Below, piece by piece: positions 42,233 through 50,999 of a stretch of 64,000 nt of DNA. Both the position numbers and the translations under genes were made by a program. Numbering within the stretch: the stretch's first letter is position 1; each line of letters opens with the position of its first letter. Below the pieces are notes generated by a model that searched no databases, was not told the origin of the DNA, and was given only the letters and a program-made list of their open reading frames with translations. Where the stretch lies: contig JAGWHO010000003.1 in assembly GCA_028866715.1 (NCBI GenBank), positions 1-64,000 on the forward strand, read 5' to 3'. The stretch is from Microcaldota archaeon (lineage in GTDB: Archaea; Micrarchaeota; Micrarchaeia; Micrarchaeales; Micrarchaeaceae).

Positions 42233-43942
42233 TCAGCTTGAGAATATGAACTGCATGTTCTTTTTGTCGTGGAGTATGCAGAATCCGAACCTTTCGAACT
42301 GTACTACCTCTTTTTCCTCAATGTCGTCTGCAAAACCCTCGACATAGCCCCTGCTCGTCTTTATGCTGCTCTTGATGAATTTTCCATTATCATCCAATGG
42401 GTTTTCAGGCACCAGTACGCTGCACTCGATGTATGTTTCAGGCACCCACTGTATCGATTTTGAACCCTTGACGTCTGTCATTTTTGCCTTGATTGGCTTC
42501 CCGGCCTTTGTTATCTCGATGTTGAAGAGGTCCTTGAGCCTTATCACTTCGCCGGCCTTGAGATCCTTTGTATCAGCTCCGCTTATGTACACGGTATCGG
42601 TTATCTTGTATGCCCTTTCGCCCATGTCCTTGCTCGGGTGCACCTTTATAGCCACGTCAATCTCCTCATCGGCATCAAGCATGAGCTTGACAGGATTCTC
42701 TACGTAGAACAGGTGCTTTGCCACCGGGTCGAGGATCTTCTTATTCTCTGCCAATAACATCTCTATGTCCACAACGCTGTCCGTTTTGCTCATTCCGAAC
42801 CTGAGCGCGAACTCTTTTATCGCTGCTGGCTGTATGCCCCTCTTCTTCAGCGCAGCAAGCGTGACCAGCCTCGGGTCGTCCCAGCCGGTTATTATCTTCT
42901 TGCTTATCAGCTCGTTGAGCTCACGCTTGTGCGTGATGTTGTTCTTTATGACGAGCCTAGAGTCGGAATGGATTCTTGGCTTCCTGAGCTTGAGCGCATC
43001 GAGTATCATTGCATCGAGCTCATCCCTCAGTTCATATTCCTTTGTGCGCACGGCATCGGTTATCCCGTGCACAGAGTCGTTTATCGGGGTGCTCATGTCG
43101 TAATTCGGCCAGACTACATATTTCGTGCCCTGCCTGTAGTGCTTGTCCTTCTTTATGCGCATGAGAGTAGGATCCCGCAATGCAGTGTTCTGCGAATCCA
43201 TCGAGCCCTTGAAGCGCAGGATTGCCTGCCCTTCATCGTATTTGTTTGCCACCATGTCGCTGAACAGCTTCGCGTTTTCCTTCTTTGAATGGCCCCTGTG
43301 CTTGCATTCTCTGCCAACAAACCTGTCCTTCTTTATTGCCTCGGCGCTACACATGCATACGTATGCCGCATCGGCGTCTATGAGCTGCCTGGCATAGCCG
43401 TAGAATGCCTCCATGCCGTCGCTTGAGTAGTACTCATCGTCGAACTTGAGGCCAAGCCACTTCAAATCCTTTTTTATCGCGTCTACGTATTCCTTCCTGT
43501 CCTTTTCAGGATTCGTATCGTCAAAATAGAGGAAGACCTTGCCCTTGTAGATCTTTGCGAATTCCGTTGCAAGAAAAGCTGCCTTAGTATGCCCGATGTG
43601 CATGTATCCGCTTGGAGCGGGAGCGTATCTTATGGCAAACTTGCCTTCAACTGCGCCTTCCAGCACCATCTTTGGCTTCGAGGTCTGCTCGACCTTTTCC
43701 TTATACTCCTCGGCAAACTCTTCCTGGTGTTTCTTGTACTCTGCGGCTAGTCTGTCCTTTGGCAGGGCGTTCACTTCGTTTATTACCCGCTCGACCTCTG
43801 CCTTGATCTCGTTTATCCTGCTCTTAGCGTCGGGCATCATTGAAAGGGACTTGCCCAGAACGCTGCCAACGCTCGCCTTGCCGTAGTCTATCGCGTTCTT
43901 GATTGCGTATTTTCTGATTATGCCCTGGGATTTCTTGTCCAT
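42233..43942 (-). CDS. gltX: glutamyl-tRNA synthetase
   Basis: A 569-residue archaeal-type GluRS. A helical N-terminal extension of about 100 residues precedes the class I motif HIGHTK (about 115-120) in RYAPAPSGYMHIGHTKA. LVIKNNITHKRELNELI takes the place of KMSKS, and an anticodon-binding beta-barrel region follows. In archaea lacking GlnRS it also charges tRNA-Gln for amidation. The 3' end touches the convergent TPR gene. Confidence 0.95.
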   Translation of the reverse strand: MDKKSQGIIRKYAIKNAIDYGKASVGSVLGKSLSMMPDAKSRINEIKAEVERVINEVNALPKDRLAAEYKKHQEEFAEEYKEKVEQTSKPKMVLEGAVEGKFAIRYAPAPSGYMHIGHTKAAFLATEFAKIYKGKVFLYFDDTNPEKDRKEYVDAIKKDLKWLGLKFDDEYYSSDGMEAFYGYARQLIDADAAYVCMCSAEAIKKDRFVGRECKHRGHSKKENAKLFSDMVANKYDEGQAILRFKGSMDSQNTALRDPTLMRIKKDKHYRQGTKYVVWPNYDMSTPINDSVHGITDAVRTKEYELRDELDAMILDALKLRKPRIHSDSRLVIKNNITHKRELNELISKKIITGWDDPRLVTLAALKKRGIQPAAIKEFALRFGMSKTDSVVDIEMLLAENKKILDPVAKHLFYVENPVKLMLDADEEIDVAIKVHPSKDMGERAYKITDTVYISGADTKDLKAGEVIRLKDLFNIEITKAGKPIKAKMTDVKGSKSIQWVPETYIECSVLVPENPLDDNGKFIKSSIKTSRGYVEGFADDIEEKEVVQFERFGFCILHDKKNMQFIFSS

Positions 43943-43943
43943 G

Positions 43944-44558
43944 TCAATGTCCTTGGAACGTTATCCTTATCTGGTTGTTGAATATAGTGCCGTTTGCGGT
44001 TGCGAGCGCCGCTACTGTGACATTGAGAGCCGAGCCTATTGGCACAGGGTTCAGGAACTGCACAGTGTAGTTCGACTTCGGCATGGTCACGTTGAGCCCT
44101 ACGCCCCTGTAGTACAGCTTGACGACCTTTGGCAGCGAGATTACAGCTGTCGAGTTGACTACGAACTGGCTGGCATTAACCTTTGCTGCGATCAGCCTGT
44201 AAAAAGAGTAGGCGGTCGCGTTGCCCAACGAGACATAGTACCCGTTGGGATTGTTTATGTACGTGCTCACGGAGTTGTTGCTCTCGAGCCTGTTGAGCAG
44301 GCTGGTCACGGTAGAGTTTACGCTGCTGTTCGTGCCGGTGAGCGTAAGGTACAGCTGGCTGCCGTAGCCGCCGACAGTTGCGATGGCGTTGCCTGACACG
44401 TAATAGGTAGTGGCAGGCTTTATCGTTGTCGTGCTTGTAGTTGTGTTGCTGCCTCCGTTGTTCCCGAACGCTGCATAAGATGTTATGAACACCGCAGCTA
44501 CGATAAGCACGCCTATGCCTAGAAGCTTCTGTCTCGTCTTTTCCTGCACTTCAATCAC
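43944..44558 (-). CDS. single-pass surface protein with Thr-rich stalk
   Basis: A 204-residue protein with one hydrophobic helix at about 12-32, a short Thr/Ser stalk (SNTTTSTTTI), then a beta-rich extracellular domain with many N-x-S/T sites. Same architecture as the proteins at 35902 and 53897. No family recognised. Confidence 0.62.
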   Translation of the reverse strand: MIEVQEKTRQKLLGIGVLIVAAVFITSYAAFGNNGGSNTTTSTTTIKPATTYYVSGNAIATVGGYGSQLYLTLTGTNSSVNSTVTSLLNRLESNNSVSTYINNPNGYYVSLGNATAYSFYRLIAAKVNASQFVVNSTAVISLPKVVKLYYRGVGLNVTMPKSNYTVQFLNPVPIGSALNVTVAALATANGTIFNNQIRITFQGH

Positions 44559-44654
44559 TTATTTATACCCTTAGGAGTAATATAAATTAAACAGAACAGC
44601 TTCTGCTTCGAAGGCTTTTATTTGTATCTGTAATTGCGATAATCAAGTGATAAG

Positions 44655-45356
44655 ATGGCTTTTAAGGACGGAGATTTTCTAGAGGTAGAGTACAGCGCAT
44701 GGACGGCGCCGGAGAACACGCTGATCTCAACAACAGACGAGAAGATGGCAAAGGACTCTGGGCTTTATGAAGAGCACGTCAAGTACGGGCCTGTGCTTGT
44801 GATAATAGGCTCTAGCGGAGTGATAAAGGGGCTCGACACCGCATTGCGCGGCATGAGCGCAGGAGAGCAGAAGAAGATGACATTCAAGCCTGACGAGGCA
44901 TTCGGCGAGAGGAGCGAAGGCCTCATAAGGGTCATGCCAATAGCGGAATTCAGGAAGAGGGACGTAGAGCCTTATCCTGGCATGAGAGTGGATCTCGACA
45001 ACTTCACTGCGACGGTCAAGAGCGTGAATTCAGGCAGAGTCGTAGTTGATGCTAACCACCCGTACGCTGGCAGGGACATAACCTACGAGGTAAAGGTAGT
45101 GAAGAATCTCACTGACGAGAAGGAGAAGATAAACGCCTTGGGAAAGATGGCAGGCATAGAGGTCACGAAGGTCGATGCCAGCGGCAAGGACGTGAAGGTG
45201 AGCTTCAACAATGCTGTCAAGAAGAACGCTGATTATTTCATGGGCAAGGCTAACTTAGTCGCCTCGATATTCACGTATTTCCACAACATTGACAAGGTCA
45301 ATGTCGATGAGGAGTACATAAGGCCCCCTGAGCTGAAGGAGCAGAAGAAGCAATAA
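44655..45356 (+). CDS. FKBP/SlyD-type peptidyl-prolyl isomerase
   Basis: A 233-residue FKBP. SSGVIKGLDTALRGMSAGEQKKM and the SlyD-like DANHPYAGRDITYEVKV are clear; a 70-residue C-terminal extension is typical of long archaeal FKBPs. It should act as a folding catalyst/chaperone in the cytoplasm. A GTGATAAG ribosome-binding site precedes the ATG. Confidence 0.9.
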   Translation: MAFKDGDFLEVEYSAWTAPENTLISTTDEKMAKDSGLYEEHVKYGPVLVIIGSSGVIKGLDTALRGMSAGEQKKMTFKPDEAFGERSEGLIRVMPIAEFRKRDVEPYPGMRVDLDNFTATVKSVNSGRVVVDANHPYAGRDITYEVKVVKNLTDEKEKINALGKMAGIEVTKVDASGKDVKVSFNNAVKKNADYFMGKANLVASIFTYFHNIDKVNVDEEYIRPPELKEQKKQ

Positions 45357-45365
45357 AAATTAGGA

Positions 45366-45557
45366 TCAGGCCTTTATGTTGACGGCATAGGTGCTGTTCA
45401 TCTTGAGGCCGAACTTCTGCGCTATCTGCGACTTCTCAGCATTCAGGATTATTATGTAGCCGCTCCACTTGTTCGTGAGATCCTTTGACCCGCAAATCGG
45501 GCAGGTATCCCCGTGGCTTATTATCAATCTGCACGCCTTGCATGCCTTTTCTTCCAT
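45366..45557 (-). CDS. spt4: transcription elongation factor Spt4 (RpoE'')
   Basis: A 63-residue zinc ribbon (CKACRL then CPICGS), followed by NKWSGYIIILNAEKSQIAQKFG, the conserved Spt4 core. It pairs with Spt5 on RNA polymerase. The neighbour rpoE is in the classical archaeal order. Confidence 0.93.
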   Translation of the reverse strand: MEEKACKACRLIISHGDTCPICGSKDLTNKWSGYIIILNAEKSQIAQKFGLKMNSTYAVNIKA

Positions 45558-45566
45558 AGTATCACG

Positions 45567-46151
45567 TTACCTCTTTTTCTTGCCTGTCGCGCCGGCCGTA
45601 GTCTTGCCCTTGCGCTCTCCTTCCTTTATCCACTCCTCTTTGCCAAGACCTTCTGGCTTCATCGTTAGGGCTATCTTCGAGTCCTTGACCGAGTGCTTCA
45701 TGCTGACTGTGGATATCTTAGCGTAAACAACGTCGCCTTTCTTCAGGCTCCTTCCGGTCTTCCTCGAAACGAATGACGTTGTCTTCCTGTCAAACGACAA
45801 AAAGTCATTGGTTATCTGCGATACGTGCACGAGGCCGTCTATCGGGCCTATCCTGACGAAGGCGCCGAATTCGGCTATCTCGCTTACCTCTCCTAGCACC
45901 ACTTCCTCGACCATCGGCATGTACGTGAGAGCGTCGAACTCAACGTCATGGTGCGTCGACGGATCGCCCGGGTATATGATCCCGTCGCTGACGTCCTTTA
46001 CGTTGAAGATTGAGACTATTACGCCTGCCTCCTTGTCTATCGCGCCCTCGTACTTCCTCTGCAGTATGTCTGCCGCTACGTCCTCTATGTCCTTGTCGAA
46101 GCTGTCAGGGGGCATCTTGAACGTGTCTTTTATCGTGTATACGTAATACAT
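45567..46151 (-). CDS. rpoE: RNA polymerase subunit E' (Rpb7-like)
   Basis: A 194-residue RpoE'. The N-terminal RNP-like tip domain (MYYVYTIKDTFKMPP) is followed by an S1 domain (VVLGEVSEIAEFGAFVRIGPIDGLVHVSQI) and a basic tail. With RpoF it forms the stalk that contacts RNA. Just upstream of spt4. Confidence 0.95.
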   Translation of the reverse strand: MYYVYTIKDTFKMPPDSFDKDIEDVAADILQRKYEGAIDKEAGVIVSIFNVKDVSDGIIYPGDPSTHHDVEFDALTYMPMVEEVVLGEVSEIAEFGAFVRIGPIDGLVHVSQITNDFLSFDRKTTSFVSRKTGRSLKKGDVVYAKISTVSMKHSVKDSKIALTMKPEGLGKEEWIKEGERKGKTTAGATGKKKR

Positions 46152-46158
46152 CTTACCA

Positions 46159-46533
46159 CTAGAGCTGTTTTAGCATTCCATTTCTTGAGATCTTGAATAC
46201 CTTAAGATTTGCGCCGGCCAATCTCTTCGCGAGCGCAGTATCATTTGTTATCGTAGTTGCATTGAGCCGTTTTGCCTTGGCAAAAACCCAGGAATCGGCA
46301 TATACGCTTATACGATCGACTTGAATCCTTTTAAGCCTTATCTCGAGAAGGGCGAGCCTTGCGCACGCTCCCTTCTTGCCTTTGTTGATAGATAATCTGT
46401 TTAATTCACTTATTATACCTTTCGAAACCAGTTGTTTCCTATCAGGGAAACGCCTCTTTACAGCCTCGAAGACGCTCCTGTTGTTGGCGAATCCGAATAA
46501 CATGGAACTGGTGTCTATTATGATGTACTGCAA
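46159..46533 (-). CDS. PIN-domain protein of the rpoE operon
   Basis: A 124-residue PIN domain (IIIDTSSMLFGF, GIISELNRLSINKG, ITNDTALAKRL). In archaea this PIN gene (VapC9/FCF1-related) commonly lies next to rpoE, so it is probably a housekeeping nuclease in rRNA processing rather than a toxin. No antitoxin is adjacent. Confidence 0.82.
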   Translation of the reverse strand: MQYIIIDTSSMLFGFANNRSVFEAVKRRFPDRKQLVSKGIISELNRLSINKGKKGACARLALLEIRLKRIQVDRISVYADSWVFAKAKRLNATTITNDTALAKRLAGANLKVFKISRNGMLKQL

Positions 46534-46541
46534 TCATGCAC

Positions 46542-46907
46542 CTACTTCTTCATGTGCTTGAGCTTCTCGCTTATGTAGCCGGCAAGGAATAGCGCCCCGT
46601 TGTGTTCGGTGTCTTTGGCGGCGTACACGAACGTCACAGTGTCGTTCGTGGCGACTATCTCGATGAGCTTTGATACGGGGCCAGGGTTCTCGTCCAGTTC
46701 CTTCCTGTACTTCACCTTGAAGGACTCCCATTTGGCAGGGTCGTGGGCGTACCACTTCCTGAGCTCGTTGCTTGGCGCGACATCCTTCATGTGGATGTCT
46801 ATGTTTGGGGTGTTCTTTCGCACGCCGCGGGGCCAGAGCCTCTCTACGAGTATACGTGTCCCGTCGGTGATGTCAAACTTTTCATAGACCCGCTTGAGCC
46901 TTATCAT
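46542..46907 (-). CDS. DUF488 (YeaO-like) family protein
   Basis: A 121-residue DUF488 protein: GTRILVERLWPRGVRK, LRKWYAHDPAKWESFKVKYRKEL and TFVYAAKDTEHNGALFLAGYI are the family blocks. The biochemical role is not known. It lies 8 bp upstream of the PIN gene. Confidence 0.87.
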   Translation of the reverse strand: MIRLKRVYEKFDITDGTRILVERLWPRGVRKNTPNIDIHMKDVAPSNELRKWYAHDPAKWESFKVKYRKELDENPGPVSKLIEIVATNDTVTFVYAAKDTEHNGALFLAGYISEKLKHMKK

Positions 46908-47071
46908 CAGTAATACTTTAGTGCATGTCTTTTAAAAGTTTGTGTGCTTGTTGCGATTTTGGAAGCTTGGAACCTGCATGCCAGGTTGACGCCGATTCTA
47001 TTCCGTAAATGCAAAAGGTATTTAAAACCAATCTACATATAGGTAGATGAAGGCGATAACCAGGTGAAAAC

Positions 47072-47473
47072 ATGGGCGTATTTGATAAGCTAGGTAAAGG
47101 ACTAGGAATGTCATCGAAGGAACTCGATGTCGAAGAGTACATGAATGCGGCTGAGATGGAGAACGTAGACGTAATGCACGAGCCAGCGGACCACTACATA
47201 AAGCCGGTCTCGCTGCAGCAGCAGTCCGATCTTGACCTCATAAAGAGGGAGCTCACAGAGGGCAACATAATACTTCTTAACATCACTGAGATGGCAAAGA
47301 GGCCGAACACGTTAAAGGGCCTTGTAGACGACCTCAGGGGCTTCGTAGAGAAGCAGAACGGAGACATTGCGAGGATCGACAACGAGAAGATCCTTCTCAC
47401 TCCAGGAAAGAATGGAGCAAAGTCCCACTGCAAGATCGCGATAATCAAGACAAGAAGGGCACCGCAGAAGTAA
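47072..47473 (+). CDS. sepF: SepF cell-division protein
   Basis: A 133-residue archaeal SepF. A short N-terminal amphipathic membrane-binding helix (MGVFDKLGKGLGMS) and a flexible region precede the SepF fold: HYIKPVSLQQQSDLDLIKRELTEGN, NTLKGLVDDLRGFVEKQNGDIARI and KILLTP. SepF dimers anchor FtsZ to the membrane. Two FtsZ genes lie 2.4 kb away, with ribosomal genes between. The ATG follows GGTGAAAAC. Confidence 0.9.
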   Translation: MGVFDKLGKGLGMSSKELDVEEYMNAAEMENVDVMHEPADHYIKPVSLQQQSDLDLIKRELTEGNIILLNITEMAKRPNTLKGLVDDLRGFVEKQNGDIARIDNEKILLTPGKNGAKSHCKIAIIKTRRAPQK

Positions 47474-47476
47474 TCC

Positions 47477-48184
47477 TTACTTCTTCGGCTTTTTTATTCT
47501 TGTAGAGAGAGCTATAGATATAGCGTTGAGCTCCTTCGACGTCGGGGCTGCCCTGTTCAGTATGTGCGCGAATGCCTTCACAACCCCGTCCTTGTCGCGT
47601 ATTCCTTTGTTTGATGAGGCCAATTTCCTGAAAAGGCTGACTGCACCTTTTATCTGGAGGTCTGATGCGCTGAACTTCCCGACGTTCTTCTGGTCCATTT
47701 GGCCTCTTGTTAGCTCGTAAAGGATTACGGCAAGCGCATGAGAGATGTTCATGACAGGGTACTCTTTGTCGGTTGCTATGAATACTGACGCGTCGCACTC
47801 GCGGAGCTCGTCCTTCGTTAGACCTGTGCCGTCCCTCCCCAAAAGGATCGTCACGCTCGCGTTCTTCCTGTTCCTTGTAACCTTGCCTATCTCGTTCAGA
47901 GGGAAGATGTTGTAGTACGAAGCCTCGGACTTGTGCCATACGCCTGTTGTGCCTATCAAAAGGTCTGTCTTTGGAAGCCTTCCCAGGCTCTTCAGCGCCT
48001 TTGCGCTTTCAAGGACGTCTCTTGCGTGCTTCGAGTACTTGATTGCATCGCTGCCGGTGTGCCTGCACCTTGGATTGATCAGGAAGAGTTGCGTTGAGCC
48101 GAAGTTCTTCATTGTTCTTGCTATGTGGCCCAGGTTTATCTGGTACATCGGCTCCACAACAGCTACGCTTATCCTCATGTTCAC
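47477..48184 (-). CDS. SpoU/TrmJ-like RNA 2'-O-methyltransferase
   Basis: A 235-residue SPOUT methyltransferase. It has VVEPMYQINLGHIARTMKNFG, LLLGRDGTGLTKDELRECD-like motif 2 and MNISHALAVILYE motif 3 (knot). TrmJ enzymes methylate tRNA position 32. It is convergent with sepF and coupled to the CPBP gene. Confidence 0.9.
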   Translation of the reverse strand: MNMRISVAVVEPMYQINLGHIARTMKNFGSTQLFLINPRCRHTGSDAIKYSKHARDVLESAKALKSLGRLPKTDLLIGTTGVWHKSEASYYNIFPLNEIGKVTRNRKNASVTILLGRDGTGLTKDELRECDASVFIATDKEYPVMNISHALAVILYELTRGQMDQKNVGKFSASDLQIKGAVSLFRKLASSNKGIRDKDGVVKAFAHILNRAAPTSKELNAISIALSTRIKKPKK

Positions 48185-48873
48185 ACGTGTATCATGTAAA
48201 AGAGCGCGAATATTCCTATAAGGTTGATGGCCGCATGCGGGATTATCGTAGCGTACAGCGACCTCGTCTTCCTGAATACGTATCCTGCAGCAAGTCCGAA
48301 TGCGAGCGCCGCCGCGAATTCCGAGACAGATTCATAGCTCAGGCCGTGCAGCGCCGCGAACACCAGGGCGCTGGCGACTATGCCTATGCGCGGCACAAGG
48401 AACCCCCTGAATAGTATCTCCTCGTTTATCGGGGCGATTATTATCCCGAAAGCGAGGAAGTAGATAGGCGCCCCATTGAGCAGCATGCCCACGTTCGTTG
48501 GGAGCGATATCCCGGTAGCGTAGGAGAACAGCCCTATCGCTATCTCGATCATGATGAGTATGGCGAAGAGCATCAGCGCGTAGTATATGCTCCTGCGCGT
48601 CAGCCTGTCTCTAGAAAGGCCGAGCGAGCTTATAATCTCCGTGGGCCTGGTCCCCCTGAAGCCCATCCACGAAAGCGCTATCGAAGGAAAGAGTAATGAC
48701 AGCGTTACGCTGCTTAGGTAAAGGTAATCGCCCTGCTGCGTGGCAGCGTACTGCCATGAGAGGTAAGCCGTCAAAATGATTAGCGCGAGGGTTATCGCGT
48801 AGAATGCGTATCTTGCATTTGAGGGAACAGGCCTGGCGCGCGAACGGCCCTTTGGTGCTCTCCTCTTTGCCAA
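48181..48873 (-). CDS. CPBP-family intramembrane metalloprotease
   Basis: A 230-residue integral membrane protein with about seven helices and the motifs EEILFRGFLVPR, FAALHGLSYE and IPHAAINLIG, which hold the catalytic Glu and His ligands. Rce1-like enzymes cleave prenylated or other substrates within the membrane. The substrate here is unknown. Its start is TTG. Confidence 0.87.
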   Translation of the reverse strand: MAKRRAPKGRSRARPVPSNARYAFYAITLALIILTAYLSWQYAATQQGDYLYLSSVTLSLLFPSIALSWMGFRGTRPTEIISSLGLSRDRLTRRSIYYALMLFAILIMIEIAIGLFSYATGISLPTNVGMLLNGAPIYFLAFGIIIAPINEEILFRGFLVPRIGIVASALVFAALHGLSYESVSEFAAALAFGLAAGYVFRKTRSLYATIIPHAAINLIGIFALFYMIHV

Positions 48874-48878
48874 GGAAT

Positions 48879-49022
48879 CTACTTCTTCTGCTTGAACTCA
48901 GTGTAACCGCACTTGCCGCATGACACTCTGTCTGAGTGCTCGCCCATCCTGGCCCCGCACTTGGGGCAGAGCCTGCCAGGCTTGTATGCAACCGGCTTCT
49001 TCTTGTCTTTCTTGTCTGCCAT
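48879..49022 (-). CDS. rps27ae: 30S ribosomal protein S27ae
   Basis: A 47-residue protein read directly from the sequence: [20 protein letters not shown], then two zinc Cys pairs ([19 protein letters not shown]) and a basic end. It lacks the N-terminal ubiquitin of eukaryotic S27a. It lies right after S24e, as in most archaea. Confidence 0.93.
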   Translation of the reverse strand: MADKKDKKKPVAYKPGRLCPKCGARMGEHSDRVSCGKCGYTEFKQKK

Positions 49023-49031
49023 TGAAATCAA

Positions 49032-49382
49032 CTACTTCTTCTCTTCTGCCTTCTCTTCCTTCTTTTCCTCTTTCTTCTCATCTTTTGCAGGCTGGGCCTC
49101 GCCCTTCTTGCCGATGAACCTGTTCAGGACGTGCTTCGGCTCTGTCTTCTCCATCTCCTCCTTGCTGTGATAAGAGTGTGCAATGCCTGCGCTCTGCCTT
49201 GCGCCGAACGCCTGGTTGACGCTCACGATTATCGTGCTCTCAGGGCTGATGTTCAGCTTCTTGCACAATTCCCTGTGTATCTCTGCCTTCGAGACCGTGG
49301 CATTGTCCTCGCTTATAGAGAATTTTATCTCCTTCCTCTTCAACAGGTTGTTGGTTGTCTCTGATGTTACGTGCAATTCCAT
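49032..49382 (-). CDS. rps24e: 30S ribosomal protein S24e
   Basis: A 116-residue eS24: NLLKRKEIKFSISEDNATVSKAEIHREL, TIIVSVNQAFGARQSAGIAHSY, then a Lys/Glu-rich tail. Genes run aIF5A-S24e-S27ae on the minus strand with short gaps. Confidence 0.93.
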   Translation of the reverse strand: MELHVTSETTNNLLKRKEIKFSISEDNATVSKAEIHRELCKKLNISPESTIIVSVNQAFGARQSAGIAHSYHSKEEMEKTEPKHVLNRFIGKKGEAQPAKDEKKEEKKEEKAEEKK

Positions 49383-49387
49383 GTTAT

Positions 49388-49795
49388 CTAACCGCTTGTA
49401 AGCATTCTTGATAAGGCTCTCTTGCCCATGGCCTCCAATATCTCTACCTCGGCGCCAGGATTTAGCTTGCCCTGGAACTCCTCGGTTATCGGGAGCTCGA
49501 AGACCTCATACGTCTCCGAGTCCATGAGCTGTACGTTCGGGCCGTTGATCGATACAACTTGGGCCTTCTTCTTCTTTATGACCGGGGCTTCGGCATCGGC
49601 ATCGGCAGGCTTGAGAAGGGTCTTCTTCGAGCCGTCGAATATCCCTATTGCGGTGACTCGCATCTTTGCGGATCCGTGCTTTCCTGGAGAGCTTGTCTCT
49701 ATGTCCACTATACGGCAGGGAACGCCGTCTATCAGGATGTACTTCCCTGTGCGCATCTCCTTCATAGTCACGAATTGAATCTCATCTTCCGCCAT
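49388..49795 (-). CDS. eif5a: translation factor aIF5A
   Basis: A 135-residue aIF5A. The hypusination loop SSPGKHGSAK is intact (Lys near residue 39). The C-terminal OB domain includes VVSINGPNVQLMDSETYEVFEL. It helps the ribosome through difficult peptide bonds. It lies upstream of S24e in one run. Confidence 0.95.
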   Translation of the reverse strand: MAEDEIQFVTMKEMRTGKYILIDGVPCRIVDIETSSPGKHGSAKMRVTAIGIFDGSKKTLLKPADADAEAPVIKKKKAQVVSINGPNVQLMDSETYEVFELPITEEFQGKLNPGAEVEILEAMGKRALSRMLTSG

Positions 49796-49874
49796 GCCAA
49801 AACCGCTGATTAACTCTTACGAATACGAATAAGGATTGCAGATTAAGGTATAAATAACGTTCGCAGGAACAGCG

Positions 49875-50906
49875 TCAAAGGCCTTCCATCCCCTCAAGGA
49901 AGTTCCTGTCAGTCGACGCGCTCTTTGATGAGGCAGGCGATGCGCCTGCGCCAAGGTTAGGCGTAACTCCCGTGACTATCGACATGACCTTTATCTCATC
50001 TCCTAGGCTCTCGTCGAGCCTTGCTCCGAATATGACGTTTGCGTTGTCATTCAGGCCTGCGGTCACGCCCTCTCCTACTGTTGTTGCCTCCTCTATTGAG
50101 AGCGAGTGGCTTCCCGAAACATGGACGAGCGCGCTCTTGCCTCCTTCTATGTTCACGTTCATGAGCGGGTGCTGCAGCGTAGACCTCACTGCCTTCTCCA
50201 CCTTGTCGTGGCCGTTTCCCGAGCCTAAATTTATCACAGCCGTGCCTGCATTCCTCATTACAGCCCTCACGTCAGCAAGGTCCAGGTTTATGAGGCTCGG
50301 GTACATTATCGTGTCTGTTATCCCTCTTATGGCGTTTGATGCTATGCTGTCTATGAGTTCAAATGCCTTCTCTATCTGCAGGTTGGGCGCGTAACTTAGG
50401 ACCTTGTCGTTCTCTATGACAACAGTCGTGTCGGCATGCCTTCCAAGCTGCTGGAGGGCCCAGTCTGCCTTGTTCTTCCTTGATCTCTCAAGCGAGAACG
50501 GATAGGTCACAAACGCAACTACGGTAGAGCCCTGCGCCCTTGCTATCTCGGCCACTACAGGCAGAGTCCCGGATCCTGTTCCGCCGCCCATGCCTGCAGC
50601 GAGGAATACAAGGTCATAACCGGATATGAGGTCCTCAATCTCGGACTTGCTCGATTCTGCTGCCTTCATGCCCATCTCAGGGAAGCCGCCTGCGCCAAGG
50701 CCTCTTGTAACGTTCTTTCCTATCAGGACCTTGCGGTCCGCATTGACTATCCTTAGGTGGTTTGCATCGGTATTCAGCGCTATTGTAGTTGCGCTCTTGA
50801 GCCCTGAGTTGTATAACCTGTTTATCAGGTTGCTTCCCTGGCCTCCTGCGCCAACTACAGCTATCTTAGCGACAAATTCATCTCCTTCCTGCGAATTGTT
50901 ACTCAT
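49875..50906 (-). CDS. ftsZ2: FtsZ cell-division GTPase (second paralogue)
   Basis: A 343-residue tubulin homologue. GTP-binding GAGGQGSN, signature GMGGGTGSGT near residue 105, and T7-loop NLDLADVRAVM for GTP hydrolysis. FtsZ2 in haloarchaea controls constriction. Tandem with a second ftsZ gene about 80 bp upstream, but with its own ribosome-binding site (GGTGGAACA). Paralogue number is tentative. Confidence 0.93.
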   Translation of the reverse strand: MSNNSQEGDEFVAKIAVVGAGGQGSNLINRLYNSGLKSATTIALNTDANHLRIVNADRKVLIGKNVTRGLGAGGFPEMGMKAAESSKSEIEDLISGYDLVFLAAGMGGGTGSGTLPVVAEIARAQGSTVVAFVTYPFSLERSRKNKADWALQQLGRHADTTVVIENDKVLSYAPNLQIEKAFELIDSIASNAIRGITDTIMYPSLINLDLADVRAVMRNAGTAVINLGSGNGHDKVEKAVRSTLQHPLMNVNIEGGKSALVHVSGSHSLSIEEATTVGEGVTAGLNDNANVIFGARLDESLGDEIKVMSIVTGVTPNLGAGASPASSKSASTDRNFLEGMEGL

Positions 50907-50952
50907 TGTTCCACCTGAGTCAGAATATTAAAAATATTAAAGAATAAAAAGA

Positions 50953-50999
50953 GGTAGGTTAACACCTACCTGATTGATGATAGGGATTAACCTATCATC
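50953..50999 (-). terminator. tandem hairpins at the 3' end of ftsZ1
   Basis: GATGATAGG/CCTATCATC (50976-50999) spans the stop codon; GGTAGGT-TAAC-ACCTACC (50953-50970) lies just after. On the minus strand the second is followed by TCTTTTTATTCTTT. Probably ends ftsZ1 transcription or limits readthrough into ftsZ2. Confidence 0.65.

Noticed and set aside
46159-46533. Calling this PIN gene a VapC toxin
   Set aside because: No antitoxin is adjacent, and the place beside rpoE matches a conserved housekeeping PIN gene.
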